Below, in pieces: positions 15,495-23,153 of a stretch of 35,272 nucleotides of DNA. The translations under genes were made by a program, and so were the position numbers. The notes under the pieces are model-generated. The model had not been told where the DNA came from. It saw only the letters and a program-made list of their open reading frames with translations, and searched no databases. The stretch spans positions 1 to 35,272 of the forward strand of contig CAZTPJ010000035.1 of NCBI GenBank assembly GCA_964614515.1, read 5' to 3'. The stretch comes from CAZTPJ01 sp964614515. GTDB lineage: Bacteria > Planctomycetota > Phycisphaerae > Phycisphaerales > UBA1924. How positions within the stretch are numbered: the first letter of the stretch is position 1; each line of letters starts with the position of its first letter.

Positions 15495-16679
15495 ATGCGC
15501 ATTCTCATCTTCATCGAATATGTGATCGTCGGGCACTGGCGTCGCGATGCCTGGTCGGTGGCGGTGGCGCGCGGGCTGGCCGGGATGGGGCATGAGGTGA
15601 TCGTCGCGTGCGATGGTGCGCATGATCTCACGGCGTTTTCGCCCGCCGAGGTCATCGCGCGCAAGCCCCTGCGCACGCGCTTCGGCGGACAGCCCATCCG
15701 CTTTCAAGCGTGGGCCGAACAGATCCGCGAATCCACGCCGCACGATGTCTCGCTCTCGCTCACGCCGCTGGTGCCCGCGGCCGTCACGCTCACGGCCATC
15801 GACAACGCGCTGGGACGATTCAGCGTGATTCTGCGCATGCGCAATCCGTTCTCGATGGTGCTTGAGTATCTGCACGAGCCGCTGCTGCCGCTGGTGGCGA
15901 TCGCGGAGCGGCGCGTCGTGCGATCGCCGCTGATTCGCCATCGCCTCGTACTCGCCGGCGCGCCGGTGGGGACGCGAGTCGGTGATGATATTTCCATCGG
16001 CATGGCCAGCACGCAGGAACCGATGTCTGCCGAAGATCGCGAGTCGCTTCGCACGGCCGTGCGAACCGCGCTCGGCATCGACCCCGAGGCGTGCGTGTTG
16101 TTGACGTCGGCGATGCATCCGTTTCGCGGCGGGGCATCGGCGATGGTGGAGGGTTTCGCGGCGGCGCAAAGCCGCGCGGCCGCGCCGATGGGCAGTGAAG
16201 CGTCGATCTCGTCGCGTGTCGTGCCGCCCGTGCTGCTGGTGGCGGGGCGATACAACGTGGCGTTTCACAGCGCGGCCGTGAAGGCCGGATGCGTGGATCG
16301 CGTGAAGTTCCTCGGCGGGACATCGCGGATGGATGCGGCGCTGGCGGCGGCGGATGCGGCGATCGTGCCCGCGCCTGTGCGCCTGCTCACGGGCACGGGG
16401 CGCTTCATCGCCGACGCGGTGCGCGTGGGTCTGCCGGTGGTGGCGTCGCCGGGCGCGCCGGGAGTCGCGCTGCTCACTCGCGCCGCATCGGGCGTACTCG
16501 CACCGGGCATCGTCGTCGATGAGAACTCTCCATCGGCATGGCGCACGGCCATCGAGATGATCCTGGATTCCGGCGTGCGCACGCGTCACACCGCGGCCGC
16601 ACGCGATGTGTCGCCGAAACTCGCCATGCCATCGCTGCTGGCGCGGCTGGAGCGTGTGTTGGCGGAGCGGGCGCGGTAG
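15495..16679 (+). CDS. GT4-like glycosyltransferase
   Basis: A 394-residue cytoplasmic or membrane-associated protein of the GT-B fold (group 1). The N-terminal half starts MRILIFIEYVIVGHWRRDAW with ARGLAGMGHEVIVACD. The C-terminal half has VPPVLLVAGRYN, VDRVKFLGGTSRMDAALAAADAAIVPA and FIADAVRVGLPVVASPGAPG, the usual donor-binding region, although the common EPxGxxxLE motif is replaced by a TGTGRFIADA stretch. It probably transfers a sugar to an envelope glycan; donor and acceptor are unknown. ATG 15495 matches the normal first beta strand. It is divergent from the sigma factor gene. Confidence 0.85.
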   Translation: MRILIFIEYVIVGHWRRDAWSVAVARGLAGMGHEVIVACDGAHDLTAFSPAEVIARKPLRTRFGGQPIRFQAWAEQIRESTPHDVSLSLTPLVPAAVTLTAIDNALGRFSVILRMRNPFSMVLEYLHEPLLPLVAIAERRVVRSPLIRHRLVLAGAPVGTRVGDDISIGMASTQEPMSAEDRESLRTAVRTALGIDPEACVLLTSAMHPFRGGASAMVEGFAAAQSRAAAPMGSEASISSRVVPPVLLVAGRYNVAFHSAAVKAGCVDRVKFLGGTSRMDAALAAADAAIVPAPVRLLTGTGRFIADAVRVGLPVVASPGAPGVALLTRAASGVLAPGIVVDENSPSAWRTAIEMILDSGVRTRHTAAARDVSPKLAMPSLLARLERVLAERAR

Positions 16680-16738
16680 GGCGCTGGTTTGTGTCGTGGA
16701 GAAGTCTGTTGGTGGAGGGTGAGAGTCGGAGCGTGGGT

Positions 16739-16766
16739 GCAGGCGAGACGCCCGCACCACCGGGTT
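16739..16766. repeat. Palindromic repeat, GGCGAGACGCCCGC family
   Basis: A somewhat decayed copy (GCAGGCGAGACGCCCGCACCACCGG) of the element at 2164 and 5112, lying in the 115-base gap between two convergent genes. No other signal is seen in the gap. Confidence 0.65.
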
Positions 16767-16794
16767 CGCACCACCGGCTTGGCGCTAGATTCAT

Positions 16795-18786
16795 TCACGA
16801 CCCCGGCAGATATTTGTCGATCCAGTCATCCTGCTTGAGGACCATGGCGCGGCTGCGTCGGGCGCGGGCCTCAGCGCTGCGCTGGGCGTGGCGGAGCATT
16901 GCGAGCATCGGCGGCGTGGCGTGGCCCACTTCGCCGCGCATCGTCCGCATCGCCGAACCCGCAAGTCGCCGCGCATACAGCCGAAGCAACTCATCCTCCA
17001 GCGAGACGAACACCTGCGATGATCCCGGATCGCCCTGTCGCCCGGCACGGCCGATGAACTGGCGATCAATCCGCTTGGCCGTGTGCATCTCCGTCAAAAT
17101 CACATGCAATCCACCCGCCGCGCGCGAGGCTTCATCGAGCACGATGTCCGTCCCGCGCCCGGCCATGTTTGTCGCGACGGTGATGGCGGCCTCTCGCGTG
17201 TCGGTTCGCCCATGGCCCGCATCCGCGATCATCGTCGCTTCCTCTTTATCGAAGTTGGCGTTGAGCACGCGATGATCGAGGCCGCGCGCGTGCAGCCGCT
17301 GGCTCAGATGTTCAGACGCTTCGATCGAGCGTGTGCCGACCAGGACGGGGCGTCCCTTGGCGTGCAGGTCCGCGATCGACTGCGCGATCGCGTTCCACTT
17401 CGCCTCGGCCGTCTTGAACACCAATGTCGGCCAGCGCTCGCGGATGACGGGTTTGTTCGTCGGGATGATCGTCACGGGGCGCGAATAGACCTGCTCGATT
17501 TCCTTCGTCGCGTCCGCGGCCGTGCCCGTCATGCCGCACAGGAACGAATAACTGCGGAAAAACCGCTGAAAACTCATTCGTGCGAGGGTCTCGCGATCGG
17601 CGGTGACTTCGAGTCCCTCCTTCGCTTCCACGGCCTGATGCAGGCCGTGCTCCCACGAGCGATCGGGAAGGAATCGACCTGTGTATTCATCGACGATGAC
17701 GACTTGCCCATCGACGATCTCATACTGGTGGCCGCGCAGATAACAGTGTCGCGCGACGAGGGCCTGACGCACGAGTTCCTCAGCGCGGCGCTTGGCACGG
17801 AAGATCGGTTCAGAGATCTCGGCGAAGTATTGCCCACACCGATGCTCGCCGCGACGACGCAACTCCGCCTTGCGGCGAAGGTGATCGATCGTGTAGTCCG
17901 GGCCTTCATCGAGTTTCGCGGCGATCGCGGCCGCGTGCGAATATGCCGAGGCCATGTCATCCTCGCGGCGCGATCGCGCGATAATCAGCGGCACGACGCC
18001 TTCATCAATGAGCACGGCGTCAGCCTCGTCAACCATCGCTGCGCGAAGCCCGGGCACCATCGGGCCCATCATCCCATCGCCCATGAGTCCTTGTCGTCCG
18101 GCCCACGCGCTGCCGACGGGGCCGAGGCGAATCTGATCGCGCAGCCAGTCGGCCGTGATCTGCTTGGGCGTGCCATAGATGATGGATCGCGCGTAGATGC
18201 CGAAGCGTTCGCCGGGTGGTTGTTCCTGTTGGATGGCGCCGACGCTGACGCCGCAGCGCTTATAGATCGCCGCGCGGCTCTCGGCGTCGCGCCGCGCGAG
18301 ATAATCGTTCACGGTGAACACATGCACATGCCGATGCCGCCATGCCATCAGCGGCGCGATGATCGAACCCGTCAGCGTCTTGCCCTCGCCGGTGACCATC
18401 TCGATCACGCGGCCGTGGAAAAGCGCGAGCGCCCCCATGAGTTGCACGACAAACGGCTCTTCGCCTGTCTCGCGCCGTGCGACCTCGCGCGTCAGCGACA
18501 GCGCCCGCCGCACGCCCGCGTCATCCTGCCTCCCCCGCACGAAGACTTCGCGCACATCACGCAGCGCTTCATCAAGCACCGCGTCGCTATACCCGCGCAC
18601 TTCCTTCGACACGGCGTCGATCCGATGCGCCTGCGACGCCAGCCACGGGCGAACGTGCTTGAGACCCCGCGCCCGCGTGATGCCGCGATTAACCAGCCCA
18701 TCAAGGCCCTGCGCAACCTCCGGGCGTAGCCGTCGCCCGCGCACGGACTCGAACAGCGCGTGATATTTCGTCAGCGCCTGGGTCAC
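16795..18786 (-). CDS. SecA-like ATPase lacking the C-terminal domains
   Basis: A SecA paralogue of 663 residues. SecA motifs appear in order: MVTGEGKTLTGS (Walker A, about 130-141), VFTVNDYLARRDAE, MVDEADAVLIDE (Walker B), a preprotein cross-linking region, VIVDEYTGR, SFQRFFRSYSFLCGMTGTA, VLVGTRSIEASEHL, VATNMAGRGTDI and RQFIGRAGRQGDPGSS. After the second motor domain only about 65 residues remain, so most of the helical scaffold/wing and the C-terminal zinc finger of normal SecA (about 850-900 residues) are missing. GTG 18786 overlaps the stop of the M50 gene (GTGA) and is preferred; the frame extends to a GTG at 18831. It is last in the membrane-fusion operon. It is probably a dedicated motor for that system, not the housekeeping SecA. 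Confidence 0.88.
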   Translation of the reverse strand: MTQALTKYHALFESVRGRRLRPEVAQGLDGLVNRGITRARGLKHVRPWLASQAHRIDAVSKEVRGYSDAVLDEALRDVREVFVRGRQDDAGVRRALSLTREVARRETGEEPFVVQLMGALALFHGRVIEMVTGEGKTLTGSIIAPLMAWRHRHVHVFTVNDYLARRDAESRAAIYKRCGVSVGAIQQEQPPGERFGIYARSIIYGTPKQITADWLRDQIRLGPVGSAWAGRQGLMGDGMMGPMVPGLRAAMVDEADAVLIDEGVVPLIIARSRREDDMASAYSHAAAIAAKLDEGPDYTIDHLRRKAELRRRGEHRCGQYFAEISEPIFRAKRRAEELVRQALVARHCYLRGHQYEIVDGQVVIVDEYTGRFLPDRSWEHGLHQAVEAKEGLEVTADRETLARMSFQRFFRSYSFLCGMTGTAADATKEIEQVYSRPVTIIPTNKPVIRERWPTLVFKTAEAKWNAIAQSIADLHAKGRPVLVGTRSIEASEHLSQRLHARGLDHRVLNANFDKEEATMIADAGHGRTDTREAAITVATNMAGRGTDIVLDEASRAAGGLHVILTEMHTAKRIDRQFIGRAGRQGDPGSSQVFVSLEDELLRLYARRLAGSAMRTMRGEVGHATPPMLAMLRHAQRSAEARARRSRAMVLKQDDWIDKYLPGS

Positions 18787-20969
18787 ACGTTGATCCGTCC
18801 CTGGATGAGTTTGTGCAGTCGATCGATCCACTGCACCATGAGCGGCTTGTCGGGGAGCGTGAAACGAAGCGAAACTCGCTCGCCCGGCAGGCCGATGTCC
18901 GGCGCATCCGTCCCATCGGGCGTCGTGAAGGAATGAACGTAGAGCGTGAATCGCGTATCGCGCGAGAGCGTGCCCTCGCGATCGCGCGGATCGGTTTCGA
19001 TCGTGCCGCCGCCGGAAAAGCCCAGCGCCGCGTGCGGCAGATACTTGTGCCCGCCCTTGATGAGTTCATACCGCCCGCCGCGGACGATCTCGGCGATGTT
19101 GGACATCGCCCGAAGTTCCATGGTCACGTTCACGCCGGCCTCTTCCATTTCATTGATCGGCAGGGCCTGGGCGGTGGAGAGGCTGGCCGTGACGCGAACC
19201 TGATCGGTGTTCACGATCTCGCAGATCGCCTGGCCGCGCTGCACATACGCCCCGACAAGCCGCTCCAGCGACGGGCCGACGACGATCCCCGCGTGCGGCG
19301 CGCGAACCGTCAGACGCGAACGCTGATCGTCGAAGAAGTCCATCTGTCCCCGCACGGCCGCGATGCGCTCGCGCACGATCTCGGCCCCCAGGGCGCTTCG
19401 CGCGACCATGTCGCGCTCGATCGCCTCAAGTTCCGCGATCTGCGCCTCGAGCATGATGATCTGCGCTTCGAGTTCGGGGCTGCGCGCGATCAGGAGCGCC
19501 TGATCCTTCTCCACATGCTGCCCCGGCTTGACGAGCGCTTCTTCAATGAAGCCTGTCGTGCCGAAGAACACACCCTGCCGCTGTGTGCTCTCCACCACGC
19601 CTGACGCCCGCCGATGATCCGGCGCGGGAATCACGCCCAGACCCACGAACAACAGCACGGCCGTCACCAGCGTGATGCCGATCGTCTTCACGCGATGGTC
19701 CGAAAGTTTCGGACTCGCGGCCAGCCAGTGCGTGAACTTGCCCAGCGGCAGGATGAACCAGACCGCGGCCGTCCAGATCGCCAGAATCAGCCCGATCGCG
19801 AACAACTTGCCCATGACATACAGCGTGATCGAGAAGAACAGGAAGATGCGATAGGCCATGGCGAGAATGCCGTAGACAACGAGAATCTCGCGTTCGCCGG
19901 GCTGGGTCGAGGCGGGCTTGGCATCGGGCAGGCGATAGATGTACTTCTGCCAGAGGTATTGCAGTTGCTTGGTGCTGCGCTGCATGAGGTTGGGCACTTC
20001 AAGCAGGTCGCTGAGGATGTAGTACCCGTCGAAGCGCATCAGCGGGTTGGCGTTGAAGAGGATCGTCGAGATGCTGGCTGTGAACATCGCGTTATAGGCG
20101 AGTTGATGAAAGAGCGAACCCGAGGCCGTGTTGAGCCACGCGAACGCCGCCAGCGACGCGATGAACAGTTCAAAGATCATGCCGCCAGCGCCGACGGAGA
20201 TGCGTTTCCACTTGCTCGGCAGCGTCCAGCACGAACTGACATCCACATACGGCGCGGGAAACAAGACGAGCAGCATGAAGCCCATCTCGGGTACCTGTCC
20301 GCCGAAGCGCTTGCAGATCACGCCGTGGCCCAATTCGTGGATCGCCTTGGTCACGATGAACACCACGCCCAGCAGCCACCAGTTGCTCGGCGCGATGGCG
20401 GATTCAAACTGCGAGAAGAGCGCGTCGGTGTGCCCGGCCAGGGCGATCAGCGCCGCGATGACGAGGCCCAGCCAGGCCAGGAACCCCCAACGATTCAGCA
20501 GCGGCCGAAGAATCGGCTCAACCCATGTCAACAGGCGATCCGGATTAAACACCGGAATGCGCAGGTACATGATGCCGATGGCCTGTTGCGTGATGCGCTT
20601 GCGCACGCGCTCGCGCCCGCGACGGAGCAGTTGTTCCGCCTCGGGCGAGGCGTCGGCCGACAGCAGGTTGGAGTTGTACAACTGCCCGACGAGTTCGACG
20701 ACCTCGCCCTGCGTGGGCGCATCGTCGCCGTGCTGCCCAAGCGTGGCCTCCCAGATCTCTTCGATGGTCCGCTGCCCGTCCAACATGCAGACGAACTCAT
20801 GCGCGATCGGGCTGAGGCGATAAAACTGGTTCGAGGTCGGATCATGCACGACATGCCAGCGACGACCGCGATAGTGCTGCCGCGTGATCTGCACATGCGG
20901 GCGCAGCCGCGGCTTCATCGCGCGAATCCGATGAAACATCGGAGAAAATGTCGGTCGTTCAGCGGCCAT
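18783..20969 (-). CDS. PqqD-like / M50 site-2 protease / membrane-fusion protein
   Basis: A 728-residue three-part membrane protein. Residues 37-115 resemble a PqqD-like domain (WHVVHDPTSNQFYRLSPIAHEFVCMLDGQRTIEEIW), a fold that binds leader peptides in peptide-modification systems. Then comes a polytopic M50 metalloprotease with HELGH at 211-215 and NANPLMRFDGYYILSDLLEVPNL at about 306-328, giving the zinc-binding and catalytic residues. After a last membrane helix near 430-447, a periplasmic biotinyl-lipoyl/HlyD-like adaptor runs to the end, with paired lipoyl halves (FIEEALVKPGQHVEKDQALL; LTVRAPHAGIVVG) around a coiled coil. ATG 20969 has GGAG five bases upstream. The downstream SecA-like gene overlaps by GTGA. 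It probably cleaves or handles a membrane-bound substrate. Confidence 0.9.
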   Translation of the reverse strand: MAAERPTFSPMFHRIRAMKPRLRPHVQITRQHYRGRRWHVVHDPTSNQFYRLSPIAHEFVCMLDGQRTIEEIWEATLGQHGDDAPTQGEVVELVGQLYNSNLLSADASPEAEQLLRRGRERVRKRITQQAIGIMYLRIPVFNPDRLLTWVEPILRPLLNRWGFLAWLGLVIAALIALAGHTDALFSQFESAIAPSNWWLLGVVFIVTKAIHELGHGVICKRFGGQVPEMGFMLLVLFPAPYVDVSSCWTLPSKWKRISVGAGGMIFELFIASLAAFAWLNTASGSLFHQLAYNAMFTASISTILFNANPLMRFDGYYILSDLLEVPNLMQRSTKQLQYLWQKYIYRLPDAKPASTQPGEREILVVYGILAMAYRIFLFFSITLYVMGKLFAIGLILAIWTAAVWFILPLGKFTHWLAASPKLSDHRVKTIGITLVTAVLLFVGLGVIPAPDHRRASGVVESTQRQGVFFGTTGFIEEALVKPGQHVEKDQALLIARSPELEAQIIMLEAQIAELEAIERDMVARSALGAEIVRERIAAVRGQMDFFDDQRSRLTVRAPHAGIVVGPSLERLVGAYVQRGQAICEIVNTDQVRVTASLSTAQALPINEMEEAGVNVTMELRAMSNIAEIVRGGRYELIKGGHKYLPHAALGFSGGGTIETDPRDREGTLSRDTRFTLYVHSFTTPDGTDAPDIGLPGERVSLRFTLPDKPLMVQWIDRLHKLIQGRINV

Positions 20970-21025
20970 CAATGCTCCAGCACGGCTCCACAAACCTCAA
21001 CAAGCAAACGTCAACACCAACATCT

Positions 21026-21178
21026 GAAATCTCAAATCCCAATCTGAAATCTCAAATCTCAAATCTCAGTACGCACCACCCAACTCTCCGCACTCACAAC
21101 TCAGCACCCAGCACCCAGCACTCCGCACCCAGCACCCAGCACCCAGCACTCAGCACTCAGCACCCAGCACCCAGCACC
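21026..21178. repeat. Two heptanucleotide tandem repeats (AAATCTC and CAGCACC/T)
   Basis: Inside the operon, in the 219-base gap between the GAF/fusion gene and the M50 gene. About 21026-21068 carries AAATCTC-type heptamers with variants. About 21101-21178 carries roughly eleven CAGCACC or CAGCACT heptamers. On the transcribed strand the second array reads GGGTGCT repeated, with G runs spaced by four bases that could form G-quadruplexes. Similar short tandem heptamers occur in planctomycetes and cyanobacteria; in all frames they give a seven-residue peptide repeat (STQHPAL type). Confidence 0.9.
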
Positions 21179-21188
21179 CCCCTCCCCA

Positions 21189-23153
21189 TCACCACCACAA
21201 CCACAGCCGCAGCGTGTCGATGATCCTGCGCGAACCGATCTGCATCAGCGTTCGTTCGCCCGTGTCGAACTTGGCGATGCCTTCGCTCCCCGGACGGATG
21301 CCCTTGGCCAGCAGTTCGCCCACGCCCACATCCAGCGCCGCGTGAACCTCGAACGCATTCTGTCCTTCTTCCGCCTGCGCCAGCGGCACGATTCGCTCGA
21401 CCTTCAACGGCCACTTCACGCCGGGAAACGCCTTTGTCGCGATCTGACCCGACGCCCCGACCTGCACAAGCCCGATGTCGTTATCGCGAACTTTCGCCAC
21501 CGCCACCATCGTGTCCAACTGCGCGATGTGAAACAACGGATCGCCCAGCGACACGGCCGAGCCGATGCGATCGTGCAGATCGCCCGTGATGATCGTGCCC
21601 GCGACGGGCGCTTTGATGACGGACTCGCGAATGAAATACTCAAACAGATCGACCTTGGCCGACGCCTGCGCCGCGCGGAAGCCCGCCTGCTCCGCTTCGG
21701 TCAGTTTGCCTTGCTTGAAATTGGCGTCGCGTTCGGCCAGCGCCTGGCTCACCTGCCCGCGCGCCTCGATCGCCTGCAACTGAAACTCCGTCGAATCGAG
21801 TTCCAGCAGCACATCACCCGCCTGCACAACCGCGCCGGGATGAATGCCCTCGGGCACATGCTTGATCACGCCCTTGAACGGCGCAGCAATCCGACGCTCT
21901 TCCACCGGCTGAAGTTCAACCGGCGCTTCGACGCGATACGGGAACGGCCAGACCGACGCGAACACCAGAAACGCAAACACCGCGATCCCCGCCAGTTTCC
22001 ACGCCGTGTGCTTCGGACCAACCGCCCACGCCCCGGCCTTGAGCGTGCTGTGCCACGCGCGAACAGGGAGCGCGCGATCATCGCTGCGACGAAGCGACAG
22101 CACCGGCGCTACCAGGTCCATCGTCGATTGCAGCAGTTCCACGGCCGCGGGATCAATCACACCCGTGGACGACAACTCGACCGTCAGCACACCGACGACC
22201 TTGTCATCGACGCGCAGCGGCACGGACGCGATCTTGAGTTGCGCATCGCGCGATGCAAGTTCGCGGTGCGCGTGAATGATCGCCTGCGACAGCAGCATGT
22301 CCCCATCGGACTGCGGCGCGGGATACAACACCGCCTGTTCCTGATCGAGACACTCATCCATCGCCGCTTCGATCTTCTGCGCCATGGCCATGCGGCGGTC
22401 GAGATGTTCGGTGTCGCTCAGCGCGACAAGTCGCACCGCGCCCGAACTCCCCACGCCCTTGACCCAGCCAAGGCCCACGCGGTCAAAGTGCATGTGCCGT
22501 GCAAGATCGTTGACCAACTGAAACGCCGCGCCTTTGAAGCCCTTGGCGCTGTTGACGGCCGCCACGAGTCGTCCCGCCAAATCCAGCGCTGCGCTCGCGC
22601 TTCGCAGCCGCTTGAGTTGCTGCCTCGCGCCGTGCGCCCGCGCATACCCCGCGATCACTTCCACCAGCGCCAGCGTCGTTTGCAACGCCTGCTGCGAGCG
22701 AGGTTCGAGCACCAGCGTCACGACCGTTCGCGGTTGCACGCCGCTGGCCTGGTCCCCGGCCGTGCCGAACATCACCGGCACGCCCACGACATAGCCGCGC
22801 CCCCGGGCGCCGTCATAAAACGGATCGTCCTTGTCAAGTCCGAACACGCGAAGGTGCCCGCTTTCGCCCGCCGCACGCGCCGCCGAACGAACTTCAGTGG
22901 CCTCTTGAAGTTCAGGCGGTCCGCTCTGAGCGCCTTCCTGCGGCCAGATGAACGGCACTTTCGGCTCGGCGTGTTCGCCGCCCGACTCGGCCGCCGCAGG
23001 AAGAATCATCAGCGCCGCCTGACGCGCAGCGCTCACCTGCCCGAGCACGGCCACGAGTTTCGCCATGAACGACGCATCATCGGGGGCCGCGCCACTGAGT
23101 TCATCTACGACGCGATGCCATCCCGGCGCTTTGAGTTTGGACAAGTCGATCAC
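21189..23153 (-). CDS. GAF-domain membrane-fusion (HlyD-like) protein
   Basis: A 654-residue protein with an unusual arrangement. The cytoplasmic N-terminal 370 residues include a GAF-type sensor at about 190-350 (LAGRLVAAVNSAKGFKGAAF, FDRVGLGWVKG, IASVPLRVDDKVVGVLTVEL), and the first 180 residues may be a second, degenerate one. A single membrane helix (LAGIAVFAFLVFASVWPF, about 387-404) leads to a periplasmic HlyD-like adaptor at 409-654, with lipoyl halves IKHVPEGIHPGAVVQAGDVL and IKAPVAGTIITGDLHDRIGS around a short coiled coil. This could sense a cytoplasmic ligand and pass the state to the envelope. GTG 23153 overlaps the stop of the preceding gene (GTGA). No transporter partner is encoded nearby. 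Confidence 0.88.
   Translation of the reverse strand: MIDLSKLKAPGWHRVVDELSGAAPDDASFMAKLVAVLGQVSAARQAALMILPAAAESGGEHAEPKVPFIWPQEGAQSGPPELQEATEVRSAARAAGESGHLRVFGLDKDDPFYDGARGRGYVVGVPVMFGTAGDQASGVQPRTVVTLVLEPRSQQALQTTLALVEVIAGYARAHGARQQLKRLRSASAALDLAGRLVAAVNSAKGFKGAAFQLVNDLARHMHFDRVGLGWVKGVGSSGAVRLVALSDTEHLDRRMAMAQKIEAAMDECLDQEQAVLYPAPQSDGDMLLSQAIIHAHRELASRDAQLKIASVPLRVDDKVVGVLTVELSSTGVIDPAAVELLQSTMDLVAPVLSLRRSDDRALPVRAWHSTLKAGAWAVGPKHTAWKLAGIAVFAFLVFASVWPFPYRVEAPVELQPVEERRIAAPFKGVIKHVPEGIHPGAVVQAGDVLLELDSTEFQLQAIEARGQVSQALAERDANFKQGKLTEAEQAGFRAAQASAKVDLFEYFIRESVIKAPVAGTIITGDLHDRIGSAVSLGDPLFHIAQLDTMVAVAKVRDNDIGLVQVGASGQIATKAFPGVKWPLKVERIVPLAQAEEGQNAFEVHAALDVGVGELLAKGIRPGSEGIAKFDTGERTLMQIGSRRIIDTLRLWLWW

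Noticed and set aside
15327..16760. A 477-codon open frame on the minus strand
   Set aside because: Antisense to the glycosyltransferase gene; the composition is typical of a shadow frame.
17083..18729. A 548-codon open frame on the plus strand
   Set aside because: Antisense shadow of the SecA-like gene, whose motifs are unmistakable on the minus strand.
21101..21178. CRISPR array
   Set aside because: The unit is only seven bases with no unique spacers and no cas genes; it is a short tandem repeat.
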